From NCBI RefSeq assembly GCF_014170335.1, contig NZ_LZZS01000028.1, positions 1 to 38,716 on the forward strand: 38,716 bases of DNA. Reading direction: 5' to 3'. The notes beneath the pieces were generated by a model that made no database searches, was not told the DNA's origin, and saw nothing but the letters and a program-made list of their open reading frames with translations. This DNA comes from Achromobacter sp. UMC46 (GTDB lineage Bacteria > Pseudomonadota > Gammaproteobacteria > Burkholderiales > Burkholderiaceae_B). Position 1 is the first letter of the stretch. Every line of letters starts with the position of its first letter. The position numbers and the translations under genes are program-made. Shown piece by piece: positions 26,612-36,398 of the stretch.

Positions 26612-27688
26612 TCAGGCCAGGGCTTTGAGTACTGCGTCGCCCATGCCTGCCGTGCTGACTTTCGTCGTGCCCGGCTCGAAGATGTCGGCGGTGCGCAGGC
26701 CGTCGGCCAGCACACGGCGCACGGCCGCTTCGATGCGGTCGGCCTGCGGCGCCAGGTTCAGCGAATAGCGCAAGAGCATGGCGGCGGACAAGATCGTCGC
26801 CAACGGATTGGCGATGCCCTGCCCGGCGATATCGGGCGCCGAGCCGTGGCTGGGTTCGTACAGGCCCTGGCCGCCGGCATTCAGCGACGCGGACGGCAGC
26901 ATGCCGATCGAACCCGTCAGCATGGCGGCTTCGTCGGACAGGATGTCGCCGAACAGGTTGCCCGTGACGATGACGTCGAATTGGCGCGGGTTGCGCACCA
27001 GCTGCATCGCGGCGTTGTCGACATACATGTGCGAGAGTTCGACGTCGGGGTATTCGCGCGCCACTTCGATGACGATGTCGCGCCAGAACTGCGAGGTTTC
27101 CAGCACGTTCGCCTTGTCCACGCTGCACAGCTTCTTGTTGCGCTTGCGGGCCGATTCGAAGCCGATGCGCGCGATGCGGCGCACTTCGGACTCGGCATAG
27201 CGCATCGTGTCGTAGCCTTCGCGTTCGCCCGTGAAGGCGCCGTCAGGCGACGAGCGCACGCCGCGCGGCGTGCCGAAATAAATGTCGCCGGTCAGCTCGC
27301 GGATAATCAGGATGTCCAGGCCGGACACGATCTCGGGCTTCAGCGACGAGGCGCTGGCCAGCTCGGGATACAGGATGGCGGGGCGCAGGTTGGCGAACAG
27401 GCCCAGCGCCTTGCGCAGGCCCAGGATGGCCTGTTCCGGACGGAATTCGCGCGGCAGGCTGTCGTACTTCCAATCGCCGACGGCGCCGAACAGCACGGCG
27501 TCCGATTCCTTGGCCAGGTTCAGCGTGGCCGGCGGCAGCGGGTGTTCGAACTGGTCGAACGCGGCGCCGCCCACGGGGGCCTGCTTGATGTCGAAGGAAA
27601 CGTCCAGCGCCTGCAGGACGCGCACGGCCTGTTCAACGATTTCCGTGCCGATGCCGTCACCCGGCAAGACTGCGATGGTGTGAGTCAT
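26612..27688 (-). CDS. leuB: 3-isopropylmalate dehydrogenase
   Basis: This 358-residue enzyme performs the NAD-dependent oxidative decarboxylation in leucine synthesis. Family segments are [52 protein letters not shown], the metal-binding Asp residues in [15 protein letters not shown] and the nucleotide loop [13 protein letters not shown]. The start is 31 bases after leuD. Confidence 0.97.
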   Translation of the reverse strand: MTHTIAVLPGDGIGTEIVEQAVRVLQALDVSFDIKQAPVGGAAFDQFEHPLPPATLNLAKESDAVLFGAVGDWKYDSLPREFRPEQAILGLRKALGLFANLRPAILYPELASASSLKPEIVSGLDILIIRELTGDIYFGTPRGVRSSPDGAFTGEREGYDTMRYAESEVRRIARIGFESARKRNKKLCSVDKANVLETSQFWRDIVIEVAREYPDVELSHMYVDNAAMQLVRNPRQFDVIVTGNLFGDILSDEAAMLTGSIGMLPSASLNAGGQGLYEPSHGSAPDIAGQGIANPLATILSAAMLLRYSLNLAPQADRIEAAVRRVLADGLRTADIFEPGTTKVSTAGMGDAVLKALA

Positions 27689-27719
27689 TTAAGAAGCGAT
27701 CCTGTGATCAGAATAGGGT

Positions 27720-28370
27720 TCAGGCGATGGGACGGCTTTCCAGCCACGGGTGGCGGGTCAGGCGCTCGGCCTCGAAGGCGCGGATCTTGTCGGCATGGCG
27801 CAAGGTCAGGCCGATGTCGTCAAAGCCGTTCAGCAGGCAGTACTTGCGGAAGGGTTCGATGTCGAAACCCATCGCGCGGCCATCCGGGGCAATCACGACC
27901 TGGCGGTCCAGATCGATGTTCAGCTTGTAGTTCGGGAAGGCTTTGACTTCGTCGAACAGGCGCGCCACTTCCAACTCGGACAGCACGATCGGCAGCAGGC
28001 CGTTCTTGAAGCTGTTGTTGAAGAAGATGTCGGCGTAGGACGGCGCGATGATGGCGCGAAAGCCAAACTGCGTCAGCGCCCAGGGCGCGTGTTCGCGGCT
28101 GGAGCCGCAACCGAAGTTCTTGCGCGCCAGCAGCACCGAAGCGCCTTGGTAACGCGGCAGGTTCAGCACGAAATCCGGGTTCAGCGGACGCTTGCTGTTG
28201 TCCATGCCGGGTTCGCCGTGGTCCAGGTAGCGCAGCTCGTCGAAGAGGTTCGGGCCAAAACCCGTGCGCTGGATGGATTTGAGGAATTGCTTGGGGATGA
28301 TGAGGTCCGTGTCGACGTTTTCGCGATCGAGCGGAGCCACCAGGCCTTCGTGAGTGGTAAATGCTTGCAT
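27720..28370 (-). CDS. leuD: 3-isopropylmalate dehydratase small subunit
   Basis: This 216-residue swivel subunit of isopropylmalate isomerase has the diagnostic segments [11 protein letters not shown] and [15 protein letters not shown], plus [20 protein letters not shown]. The ATG at 28370 gives the normal start [20 protein letters not shown]; the open frame upstream overlaps leuC and is not used. It follows leuC by 26 bases. Confidence 0.97.
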   Translation of the reverse strand: MQAFTTHEGLVAPLDRENVDTDLIIPKQFLKSIQRTGFGPNLFDELRYLDHGEPGMDNSKRPLNPDFVLNLPRYQGASVLLARKNFGCGSSREHAPWALTQFGFRAIIAPSYADIFFNNSFKNGLLPIVLSELEVARLFDEVKAFPNYKLNIDLDRQVVIAPDGRAMGFDIEPFRKYCLLNGFDDIGLTLRHADKIRAFEAERLTRHPWLESRPIA

Positions 28371-28396
28371 GATGTCGGTACTCGGGGCTGATTCGC

Positions 28397-29800
28397 TTAT
28401 CGGAACGTGCGGACGTCGACGAAATGGCCGGCCACGGCGGCGGCGGCGGCCATGGCGGGGCTGACCAGGTGCGTGCGGCCGCCCTGGCCCTGCCGGCCTT
28501 CGAAATTGCGGTTCGACGTGGAGGCGCAACGCTCGCCCGGTTCCAGGCGGTCGGCGTTCATGGCCAGGCACATCGAGCAGCCCGGCTCGCGCCATTCAAA
28601 GCCGGCTTCGATGAATATCTTGTCCAGGCCTTCGCGTTCGGCTTGTTGTTTGACCAGACCCGAACCCGGCACGACCATCGCCTGGCGCACGTTCGACGCC
28701 ACGCGCTTGCCGCGGGCCACGACGGCCGCCGCACGCAGGTCTTCGATGCGCGAGTTGGTGCACGAGCCAATGAAAACGCGGTCCACGCGGATATCGGTCA
28801 GCGGCGTATTGGGCTTCAGGCCCATGTATTCCAAGGCGCGTTCCATGCCGCTGCGGCGCACATCGTCTTTTTCGCGGTCGGGGTCCGGCACGCGGGAATC
28901 CACCGGCAACACCATTTCGGGCGACGTGCCCCAAGTGACTTGGGGCTTGATGTCGCGCGCGTTGACTTCGACCACGGTGTCGAACTTGGCGCCGTCATCG
29001 GTGTGCAGCGTACGCCAGTACTTGGCCGCCTGGTCCCACACCACGCCCATGGGCGCGAAAGGACGGCCGCGGAAGTATTCGACGGTCTTGTCGTCCACCG
29101 CCACCATGCCTGAACGGGCGCCGGCTTCGATGGCCATGTTGCAGACCGTCATGCGGCCTTCCACGGACAGGGCGCGGATCGTGCTGCCGGCGAATTCGAT
29201 GGCGTGGCCGGTACCGCCAGCCGTGCCGATGATGCCAATGATGTGCAGGACCACGTCCTTGGCCGTACAGCCGAAGGGCAATTCGCCTTCGACCTTGATC
29301 AGCATGCTCTTGGCTTTCTTCATCAAGAGGGTCTGCGTCGCCAGTACGTGTTCGACTTCGGACGTGCCGATGCCGAAGGCCAGCGCGCCCAGCGCGCCAT
29401 GCGTGCTGGTGTGCGAGTCGCCACAGACGACAGTCATGCCGGGCAAGGTCGCGCCTTGTTCAGGCCCGATCACGTGCACGATGCCCTGACGCAGGTCGTT
29501 CATGCGGAATTCGGTAATGCCGTATTTGTCGCAGTTGGTGTCCAGCGTGTCCACTTGCAGGCGGGACACAGGGTCGTCGATGCCCTGCGCGCGGTTCAGC
29601 GTCGGGACGTTGTGGTCCGCGACCGCCAGGTTGGCGCCTGTGCGCCACGGTTTGCGCCCGGCGATCGCCAAGCCCTCGAACGCCTGCGGGCTGGTGACCT
29701 CGTGCAGCAAGTGGCGATCGATATAGAGCAGACAGGTGCCGTCTGATTCCTGGTGGACGATGTGGGCGTCCCAGAGTTTGTCGTAAAGGGTTTGGGCCAT
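28397..29800 (-). CDS. leuC: 3-isopropylmalate dehydratase large subunit
   Basis: This 467-residue [4Fe-4S] enzyme isomerises 2- to 3-isopropylmalate with LeuD. The cluster cysteines are C347 in FIGSCTNSR and C408/C411 in [32 protein letters not shown] and [20 protein letters not shown] are conserved. The ATG at 29800 gives the usual [15 protein letters not shown] start. It is first in leuCDB and divergent from the adhesin-secretion operon. Confidence 0.97.
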   Translation of the reverse strand: MAQTLYDKLWDAHIVHQESDGTCLLYIDRHLLHEVTSPQAFEGLAIAGRKPWRTGANLAVADHNVPTLNRAQGIDDPVSRLQVDTLDTNCDKYGITEFRMNDLRQGIVHVIGPEQGATLPGMTVVCGDSHTSTHGALGALAFGIGTSEVEHVLATQTLLMKKAKSMLIKVEGELPFGCTAKDVVLHIIGIIGTAGGTGHAIEFAGSTIRALSVEGRMTVCNMAIEAGARSGMVAVDDKTVEYFRGRPFAPMGVVWDQAAKYWRTLHTDDGAKFDTVVEVNARDIKPQVTWGTSPEMVLPVDSRVPDPDREKDDVRRSGMERALEYMGLKPNTPLTDIRVDRVFIGSCTNSRIEDLRAAAVVARGKRVASNVRQAMVVPGSGLVKQQAEREGLDKIFIEAGFEWREPGCSMCLAMNADRLEPGERCASTSNRNFEGRQGQGGRTHLVSPAMAAAAAVAGHFVDVRTFR

Positions 29801-30315
29801 GGATGCGCTCTGCAAATAGACAATCCGGCTTGAGCCTCGCGCGGTTGAAAAGCAAATCGCTCCCGCGCCGGCCACTGCGGCATGGAGGAATTATGCACAG
29901 GGTCTGAACCTAGTACAACCGCACCACATATACTAGTACCACCACTACCATGTTCGTGACGAAATCCGTCCCCGCGATCGGCAATCCGAATCCGTCAAAC
30001 AGTGTGGACAATTAATCACACAGAAAGATTTTGTTAAAGAAAACAGATACAGAATTATCTAAACGATATAATCCGGTTTCACTATGTTTATCTCGCACTC
30101 GAAATAATACGCAATAAAACGTATTAATGAAAACCGAGGCAATCATATATTGTGAAGTTCGTGCAAATTCAGTGCTTTTAGGTGATGTTGCGCGAAGAAC
30201 TTTCATGGCCCGTCAGTTGCATCCAGCAAGACTTAACAAATCTTGACTCGAACAATATGACATTTGCATACAACATGGCGGCCATTCAATCCAACCTGAC
30301 TCGCGAATAATCACT
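29801..30315. other. 515-bp divergent control region, AT-rich in its middle
   Basis: No gene is supported here. The part 30001-30180 has 57 G+C in 180 bases by hand count (32%), in a window that is otherwise strongly GC-rich. The leuC side holds a candidate promoter. The operon side has TTGACT at 30243-30248 with only weak -10 candidates near 30265-30272, and an isolated TATAAT at 30067-30072. AT-rich leaders like this can bind nucleoid proteins that silence surface genes; that role is inference. Confidence 0.6.
29890..29918 (-). promoter_or_regulatory. Candidate sigma-70 promoter of leuCDB
   Basis: On the - strand TTGTAC (29913-29918) lies 17 bases from CATAAT (29890-29895), which would give a leader of about 80 bases before leuC. 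The -35 matches at only three positions, so activation may be needed. No leader peptide rich in Leu codons was recognised. Confidence 0.4.
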
Positions 30316-31821
30316 ATGGCTTCGTTTTTGCTCAAAAGCACGACTTCGATACTTGCCCTGGCATTTGTTCCCGCTGCATTCGCGCAGACCACGGCGCCCG
30401 CATCCGCCCCTGCCGCTGGACAATCCGCAGTGACGTTGAATCAGATCGTTGAGCAAACGCTGCTTAGCAATCCCGAGATACAGGCCAAGTACCATGATTT
30501 CCAAGCGTCGCTGGAAGGTCAGTCCGTGGCGCGTGGCGCATTTTTCCCGCAGATCAACGCACAGGGTTACTTAGGCCGCGAATACCGCAGCAACGTGCCC
30601 GCCGTGGGTTCGCAAAGCTGGAGCCGGCCGGGATACAACGTCGAACTCCGCCAATTGATTTTCGACGGCTTCCGCACCAGCAATGACGTCAAGCAAGCCG
30701 GTTTCGACAAACTGGCGCGTTTCTATGATGTGCTGGCCACCAGCGATTCCACGGCCTTTACCGCCGTGCAGGCTTATATCGACCTGCAGCGTTATCGCGA
30801 CATGGAATTGCTGGCCCGCCAGAATTATTCGCTGCACGAAGAAACGCTGAAGCAGATCGGTGAACGCACCGAATCGGGCGTCGGCCGCCGCGTCGACCTG
30901 GAACAGGCGGGAGGCCGCCTGTCGTTGGCCCAGACCAACCTGATGACCGAAACCGCCAACTTGCTGGATGTGCAGCAGCGATTCCAGCGCGTGACCGGCG
31001 CCTTCCCCCCCGAATCCATGCAGCCGCCGCCCGACGTCGCCGGCAAGCTGCCGGTCAAGCCGGGCGATTTCAATGAATCGCTGCGCCGCAATCCCAGCTT
31101 CCTGTCCAAGCAGGCGGGCCTGCAGGCCGCCGAGGCCGGCGTGTCGTCGTCGAAGGGCGCGTTCTCGCCGAAGTTCGAATTCGTAGCCTCCACCGGCCGC
31201 GACCAGAACGACCCCACGCCGCAGACCCGCGACATTCAAAGCTCCAGCGTCCAGGTCGTCATGAGCTACAACCTGTACCGCGGCGGCGCCGATTCCGCCC
31301 GGGTGCGCCAGACCGCGGCGCAATCCTATGCCGCGCGCGACATCCGCGACTACACCTGCCGCAATGTGCAGCAGGACTTGGCCGTGGCCTGGAACAACAT
31401 CACCAGCCTGAGCCAGAAGCTGCCCTTCCTGCGCGACCACGAAGTGGCCACCACCAAGGTGCGCGACGCCTATCGCCAGCAGTTCCAGATTGGCCAGCGT
31501 TCGCTGCTGGACTTGCTGGATACCGAAAACGAATTGTTCGAATCGCGCCGCGCATTGACCAACGGCCTGTATGACCTCAAGCTTGCGCAATATCGCTGGC
31601 TGGCGCTGTCGCATGCGCTGCTGCCGGCGCTGTCGCTGCAACCCGCGCGCAACGAGATGCCCGAGGAAAACGGCAAGCTGGCGGTGACCGACGAAGTGAT
31701 CAAGCTTTGCAATTCGACGGTTCCCGACTCTGCCCGCCTGGCCCCGGTGCGCGTTCAATACAACGAAGGCACGCTGCCGCCCACGCTCGTGCCGCTGAAC
31801 GCGCCCAACGCCAAACCCTGA
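30316..31821 (+). CDS. lapE: TolC-family outer-membrane protein of a type I secretion system (LapE-like)
   Basis: This 501-residue trimeric outer-membrane channel carries adhesin out of the cell. It has a signal peptide (LLKSTTSILALAFVPAAFA, cleavage before QTT), then the two TolC repeats: VTLNQIVEQTLLSNPEIQAK with RQLIFDGFRTSNDVKQA, and NPSFLSKQAGLQAAEAGVSS with SYNLYRGGADSARVRQ. The late segment FQIGQRSLLDLLDTENELF is typical of type I partners. No strong ribosome site precedes the ATG. It is first in an operon with ABC, adaptor and adhesin genes. Confidence 0.92.
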   Translation: MASFLLKSTTSILALAFVPAAFAQTTAPASAPAAGQSAVTLNQIVEQTLLSNPEIQAKYHDFQASLEGQSVARGAFFPQINAQGYLGREYRSNVPAVGSQSWSRPGYNVELRQLIFDGFRTSNDVKQAGFDKLARFYDVLATSDSTAFTAVQAYIDLQRYRDMELLARQNYSLHEETLKQIGERTESGVGRRVDLEQAGGRLSLAQTNLMTETANLLDVQQRFQRVTGAFPPESMQPPPDVAGKLPVKPGDFNESLRRNPSFLSKQAGLQAAEAGVSSSKGAFSPKFEFVASTGRDQNDPTPQTRDIQSSSVQVVMSYNLYRGGADSARVRQTAAQSYAARDIRDYTCRNVQQDLAVAWNNITSLSQKLPFLRDHEVATTKVRDAYRQQFQIGQRSLLDLLDTENELFESRRALTNGLYDLKLAQYRWLALSHALLPALSLQPARNEMPEENGKLAVTDEVIKLCNSTVPDSARLAPVRVQYNEGTLPPTLVPLNAPNAKP

Positions 31822-31847
31822 CCGGGGTTGGGTCGCAAGGAGGCCAC

Positions 31848-32060
31848 ATGACGCCCCAGGGCAACGAATTTTCGCAGTTGGACGCGGACTTTGTCCGCGT
31901 TCTGGAAGACCTGATCGACGCCTTGATCGCCAATGGCACCTTGCGCATGACGGACCTGCCTGTCCAGGCACAGCAAAAGCTCTCACAGCGCAAGCAGCAA
32001 CGCGCGCGCCTCTCGGAACACCTCGACCTATTGGATGACGAAGATGGACAAGTTATCTGA
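31848..32060 (+). CDS. Small conserved-looking protein of unknown function, coupled to the type I ABC gene
   Basis: This 70-residue soluble protein has no signal peptide or membrane helix. It starts at an ATG with AAGGAGG (31838-31844) four bases upstream. Its body FVRVLEDLIDALIANGTLRM then TDLPVQAQQKLSQRKQQR looks helical and well conserved. From memory it resembles a segment of small proteobacterial proteins mislabelled 'tryptophan synthase subunit beta like'. The acidic end (DLLDDEDGQVI) overlaps the ABC gene start, so translation is coupled. A role as an assembly or regulatory partner of secretion is a guess. Confidence 0.75.
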   Translation: MTPQGNEFSQLDADFVRVLEDLIDALIANGTLRMTDLPVQAQQKLSQRKQQRARLSEHLDLLDDEDGQVI

Positions 32061-34209
32061 AAAAGCCGGCCGGGAATGGCGTGCGGACGCTCGCGCGGCG
32101 CATGACGATCCCCTGCTGGATTGCCTGGTCGAGATCACTCGCCTGCATGGCGTGACGGCCACCGCCCAGGCGCTGTCTTCGGGGCTGCCCCTGGAAGAGC
32201 ACCGCCTGACCCCTGCCCTGCTGCCGCGAGCCGCTGCGCGCGCGCAGTTGTCTGCGCGCGTGGTCAAACGCACGCTGGACAGCATTTCCCAGGACCTGCT
32301 GCCCGCCATCCTGCTGCTGCAAGGCGAACGCGCCTGCCTGCTGCTGAAGAAGGAAGACGGCAAATACGTGGTGAGCCACCCCGAGTTGGGCGGCAGTTCC
32401 GTCGAGATGACTCCCGAAGCCCTGGCGGCGCAGTACACCGGCCTGGTGTGCTTCGTGCGCCCGCAATTCCGGTTCGACGCGCGGTCCCCCGAAGTCTCCA
32501 AAGTGCGCGAGCGCCATTGGTTCTGGGCCGCCATCATGGAGAACCGCCGCCTGTACCGCGACGCGCTGATCGCCGCCTTGCTGATCAACATCTTCGCCAT
32601 GGCGATGCCGCTGTTCACCATGAACGTGTATGACCGCGTGGTGCCCAACAACGCCGTCGAGACGCTGTGGGTCCTGGCGATCGGCATCACGCTGGTGGTG
32701 ATCTTCAACATGATCCTCTCCACCGCGCGTTCGCACGTGGTGGACAGTGCCAGCAAGCGGGTCGACGTGCGCCTGTCGGCGCAGATCATGGAACGCGTGC
32801 TGGACCTGCGTATGGAGGGCCGCCCGGTATCGGTGGGGTCCTTCGCGGCGAACCTGCGGTCATTTGAATCCATCCGCGATTTCATCGCGTCCGCCACCAT
32901 CACGACGCTGGTCGACCTGCCCTTCATCGTGCTGTTCCTGGCCGCCCTGGCCTGGATCTCGCCCTGGATGATTTTGCCGCCGCTGGTGGCGATCGTTCTG
33001 ATCCTGCTGGTGTCGCTGGCCGCCCAGGCGCGCATGGAAGCCCTGACGATGGCCTCTTTCCAGGCCAGTTCGCAACGCAACGCGACGCTGGTGGAGGCAT
33101 TGACCGGCCTGGAGGCCGTCAAGACCCTCAACGCCCAGGGCTCGATCCAGCGCAACTGGGAACGCGCCACCGAATTCATCGCGCAGACCGGCGGCAAGCT
33201 CAAGCTGATCTCGTCGTCGACGGTGGGCTTCGTCCAGGCCGTGCAGCAACTGGTTTCCATCGCCGTCGTGATCATCGGCGTGTACCAGGCGCAGGAATCC
33301 GCCATGTCCATGGGCGGCATCATCGCCGCATCCATGATCGCCGGCCGTTGCCTGGCGCCGCTGGGCCAGGTGGCGGGCCTGCTGATGCAATACCAGAACG
33401 CCCGCACGTCGCTGGGCTCGATCGACAACTACATGAAGCTGCCAATCGAGCGCCCGGCGGAAGCCGAATTCCTGCATCGCCCGGTATTCCACGGCGGCCT
33501 GGAATTCCGCGACGTGAGCTTCACCTATCCCGGCAGCACGCAGCCGGTGCTGAAGAAGGTGTCGTTCAAACTCAAGCCTGGCGAAAAAGTCGGCATCATC
33601 GGCCGCATCGGCTCGGGTAAGACCACGCTGGAGAAGCTGGCGCTGGCGCTGTACCAACCCACCGAAGGCGCCGTGCTGCTGGACGGCGTGGACGTGCGCC
33701 AGATCGACCCCGCCGACGTGCGACGCGCGATCGGCCACGTGCCGCAGGATCCGACGCTGTTCTACGGCAGCCTGAAGCACAACCTGGCCATGGGCGCGCC
33801 CTATGCCGACGACGCCAGCATCCTGGCCGCCGCCAATCTGGCCGGCGTGACCGATTTTGCCAACCTGCACCCCAACGGGTTCGACATGGTGATCGGCGAG
33901 CGCGGCGAATCGCTGTCGGGCGGCCAACGCCAATCCGTCGCGGTCGCCCGCGCCCTGATCAACGATCCGCCCATCCTGCTGCTGGACGAACCCAGCAGCA
34001 ATATGGACCACCAAAGCGAAGCACAGTTGCGCAAGCGGCTGGGAGAGGCCAGCGCGACCAAGACGATCCTGCTGGTCACGCACCGCACCGCGCTGCTGGA
34101 CCTGGTCGATCGCCTGATCGTGATCGATAACGGCCACATCGTGGCCGACGGCCCCAAGGAGCAGGTTGTCGAAGCACTGCGTCAAGGACGCGTTGGACGC
34201 GGGAGCTGA
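32035..34209 (+). CDS. lapB: Type I secretion ABC transporter (LapB-like) with inactive C39-like domain
   Basis: This 724-residue inner-membrane exporter powers secretion of the adhesin. The N-terminal domain (about 25-145) is C39-like but not a protease. Pro26 stands where the catalytic Cys would be, and GKYVVS has Lys where the catalytic His is expected; such domains bind unfolded substrate. Membrane helices span about 175-450. The ATPase has Walker A GRIGSGKT (523-530), signature LSGGQRQ (627-633) and Walker B ILLLDEPSSNMD (647-658). The ATG at 32035 is the longer start; an ATG at 32044 is equally possible. Both overlap the small upstream gene. Confidence 0.93.
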   Translation: MTKMDKLSEKAGREWRADARAAHDDPLLDCLVEITRLHGVTATAQALSSGLPLEEHRLTPALLPRAAARAQLSARVVKRTLDSISQDLLPAILLLQGERACLLLKKEDGKYVVSHPELGGSSVEMTPEALAAQYTGLVCFVRPQFRFDARSPEVSKVRERHWFWAAIMENRRLYRDALIAALLINIFAMAMPLFTMNVYDRVVPNNAVETLWVLAIGITLVVIFNMILSTARSHVVDSASKRVDVRLSAQIMERVLDLRMEGRPVSVGSFAANLRSFESIRDFIASATITTLVDLPFIVLFLAALAWISPWMILPPLVAIVLILLVSLAAQARMEALTMASFQASSQRNATLVEALTGLEAVKTLNAQGSIQRNWERATEFIAQTGGKLKLISSSTVGFVQAVQQLVSIAVVIIGVYQAQESAMSMGGIIAASMIAGRCLAPLGQVAGLLMQYQNARTSLGSIDNYMKLPIERPAEAEFLHRPVFHGGLEFRDVSFTYPGSTQPVLKKVSFKLKPGEKVGIIGRIGSGKTTLEKLALALYQPTEGAVLLDGVDVRQIDPADVRRAIGHVPQDPTLFYGSLKHNLAMGAPYADDASILAAANLAGVTDFANLHPNGFDMVIGERGESLSGGQRQSVAVARALINDPPILLLDEPSSNMDHQSEAQLRKRLGEASATKTILLVTHRTALLDLVDRLIVIDNGHIVADGPKEQVVEALRQGRVGRGS

Positions 34210-34216
34210 GGAAGTC

Positions 34217-35638
34217 ATGCAGAAAAATCCTGGCGAGACCCCGCGCGGCCTGATTGGCGGCTTGTGGCGCAAACTGCGCAACGTCTTCGTGTTCTTCTTT
34301 GATCGGCTGCTGGACGGCGCCGACAAGGGCAAGCTTGAAAAGCGTTCTGACTATGTCGGCAACGCCGAATGGGTGATCCACGAATCCCAGGCCCGCAGTT
34401 CGCGCATCCTGCTGTGGGTGGCGATGCTGGCCGTGGTGCTGCTGCTGGTCTGGGCGGCCACCGGCAGCATCGATGAAGTCGTCCGAGGCGAAGGCAAGGT
34501 CGTGCCGTCGCGCCAGGTGCAAATCATCCAGAGCCTGGATGGCGGCATTGTCGAGGAAATCCTGGTTCGTCCGGGCCAGGAAGTGCAAGCTGGCCAGACC
34601 TTGCTGAAGATCGATTCCACGCGTTTCGCGTCGTCGCTGGGCGAGAACAACGCCGAGTACCTGTCCCTGCTGGCCAAATCGGCCCGCTTGCATGCGCTGG
34701 CTACCGGCGAACCCTTCGTGGCCCCGGAAGAAGTGCTGAAGCAGGCGCCCGGCCTCGCCGAAATGGAGCGCAACGCCTGGCAGGCGCGCAACACCGAGTT
34801 GAACGCCACCGTCAACGTCGCCCGCGAACAGCTTAAGCAGCGCCAGGAGGACCTGCGCGAAACGATCGCCAAGCGCGACCAGGCCTCTGCCAGCTGCAGC
34901 CTGACTTCCCGTGAACTTCAAGTGACCCGCCCGTTGCTCAAGAGCGGTGCGGTCTCGGAAGTGGACCTGCTGCGCCTTCAGCGTGACGTGGCGCGCTACT
35001 GCGGCGAGCAGAAAGGGGCCGAAGCGCAGATCGACCGCTTCCAGGCGTCGATCAAGGAAGCGCAGAGCAAGCTTGAAGAATCCGAATTGAACATCCGCAA
35101 CCAGGCGCGCAGCGAGCTGTCGGAAACCAACACCAAGCTGTCGACGCTGCGCCAGGGCAAGCTGGCGTTGGCCGACCGCGTAAAGCTGGCCGAAGTCCGT
35201 GCACCGCTGGCCGGCACCGTCAAAACGCTGTTCAACAACACGGTCGGCGGCGTGGTGCAGCCGGGCAAGGACATTATCGAAATCGTGCCCAAGGACGACA
35301 CGCTGCTGCTGGAAGTCCGTATTCAGCCGCGCGATATCGGTTTCCTGCACGCCGACCAGAAGGCCGAAGTGAAATTCACGGCCTATGACTTCGCCATTTA
35401 TGGCGGTCTGGAAGGCAAGGTCGAACAGATCGGCGCGGACACCGTGACCGACGAGAAAGGCAATTCCTACTATGTGGTGCGCGTCCGCACGGACCGCAGC
35501 ACGGTGGGCGACAAACTATTGCCCATCATCCCCGGGATGGTGGCGGAGGTTCATATTTTGACGGGTAAGCGCACTGTGCTGCAGTACCTGCTCAAACCGA
35601 TTTTGCGTGCCAAGGCGAATGCCTTTACCGAACGTTAA
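34217..35638 (+). CDS. lapC: HlyD-family periplasmic adaptor of type I secretion (LapC-like)
   Basis: This 473-residue adaptor links the ABC transporter to the outer-membrane channel. One inner-membrane helix (64-82) is followed by GEGKVVPSRQVQIIQSLDGG and VEEILVRPGQEVQAGQTLLK, the lipoyl-like half-motif. A long coiled-coil hairpin (about 170-320), the second lipoyl half (VRAPLAGTVKTLFNNTVGGV) and a beta-barrel with IGFLHADQKAEVKFTAYDF complete it. GAGGAAG lies before the ATG at 34217. The frame extends upstream into lapB but that start is unlikely. Length is normal. Confidence 0.94.
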   Translation: MQKNPGETPRGLIGGLWRKLRNVFVFFFDRLLDGADKGKLEKRSDYVGNAEWVIHESQARSSRILLWVAMLAVVLLLVWAATGSIDEVVRGEGKVVPSRQVQIIQSLDGGIVEEILVRPGQEVQAGQTLLKIDSTRFASSLGENNAEYLSLLAKSARLHALATGEPFVAPEEVLKQAPGLAEMERNAWQARNTELNATVNVAREQLKQRQEDLRETIAKRDQASASCSLTSRELQVTRPLLKSGAVSEVDLLRLQRDVARYCGEQKGAEAQIDRFQASIKEAQSKLEESELNIRNQARSELSETNTKLSTLRQGKLALADRVKLAEVRAPLAGTVKTLFNNTVGGVVQPGKDIIEIVPKDDTLLLEVRIQPRDIGFLHADQKAEVKFTAYDFAIYGGLEGKVEQIGADTVTDEKGNSYYVVRVRTDRSTVGDKLLPIIPGMVAEVHILTGKRTVLQYLLKPILRAKANAFTER

Positions 35639-35657
35639 AGGAGAGCTGGAAGGCTTT

Positions 35658-36314
35658 ATGAAACCTGTTCCCGTCTTGTTGATTACGCACGACGACCTGC
35701 TGTGGCAACACTGGCGCGCGCTGGATTCCACACGCTGGCTGGCGGCGCGCGGGCGCGGCCTGGCGGACTTGCAACGCTGGCGCGAACAAGGCCGTTCGCT
35801 GGCCGTGCTGGATGCCGACGTGCCCCGCCTGCCCTCCTGGCACGATCCCATCTGGACGTCGGCACTGGCCGGCATGCATCTGGTGGTCGCCAGCCCCAGC
35901 CCCAACGACGAGCAAGGCACGCAAGCGTTGGGCGCGGGCGCGCACGGCTACTGCCATACCCATGCGCCGGCCGCCGCGTTGGCGCAGGCGCTGGAAGTGG
36001 TGGCGTCCGGCGGCATCTGGATGGGCCGTTCCCTGGTGGCCCGCCTGCTTAAATTGGTGACGGAACGCGCCCAGGATTCGCACGCGTGGGACGGCGGCCT
36101 GTTGACCGAGCGCGAAACCACCGTCGCGCGGTACGCCGCCAGCGGCCAGGCCAACGCCGCGATCGCCGAGGCGCTGGGTATTACCGAACGCACGGTCAAA
36201 GCGCATCTTTCAGCGGTTTTCGAGAAGTTGAAGGTGTCGGACCGCCTGCAACTGGCTCTGCTTGTCCACGGCATTTCCGCGCCCGCCGACACCCGGACCA
36301 AAATTACGTCCTGA
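35658..36314 (+). CDS. LuxR-type response-regulator-like transcription factor with degenerate receiver
   Basis: This 218-residue regulator has a receiver-like N-terminal domain (1-125) and a LuxR/GerE helix-turn-helix at about 148-203 (LTERETTVARYAASG, then NAAIAEALGITERTVKAHLS). The receiver keeps an acidic pair (D12, D13) and an Asp at the phosphorylation strand (D52, perhaps D54). It lacks the conserved Lys, where GYCHTHAP replaces the usual GYLLKD-type motif. Phosphorylation may therefore be lost or altered. GGAAGG is the ribosome site of the ATG at 35658. It lies between the adaptor and adhesin genes with no partner kinase nearby, and probably controls this operon. Confidence 0.88.
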   Translation: MKPVPVLLITHDDLLWQHWRALDSTRWLAARGRGLADLQRWREQGRSLAVLDADVPRLPSWHDPIWTSALAGMHLVVASPSPNDEQGTQALGAGAHGYCHTHAPAAALAQALEVVASGGIWMGRSLVARLLKLVTERAQDSHAWDGGLLTERETTVARYAASGQANAAIAEALGITERTVKAHLSAVFEKLKVSDRLQLALLVHGISAPADTRTKITS

Positions 36315-36317
36315 TAC

Positions 36318-36331
36318 TGTCCTTGAGGACA
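36318..36331. promoter_or_regulatory. 14-bp palindrome upstream of the adhesin gene
   Basis: TGTCCTTGAGGACA is a perfect 6-base inverted repeat around TG, four bases after the LuxR-type gene stop and 68 before the adhesin start. It could be an operator for that regulator or a small hairpin. No T-run follows. Confidence 0.35.
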
Positions 36332-36398
36332 ATATCCCGCCCCAGCGGCGACCTCTAGTATCTGGCCATCTTGGATAAATCCCTGAAACGGAACCGAC

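Noticed and set aside
30012..30206. A 64-codon - strand frame in the AT-rich island
   Set aside because: It has no ribosome site, no recognisable domain and sits in the presumed control region; chance openness is more likely.
32035..32470. Active C39 peptidase domain on the type I ABC transporter
   Set aside because: Pro stands in the catalytic Cys position and Lys in the catalytic His position. The nearby Cys30 aligns with a non-catalytic position, so the domain is C39-like only.
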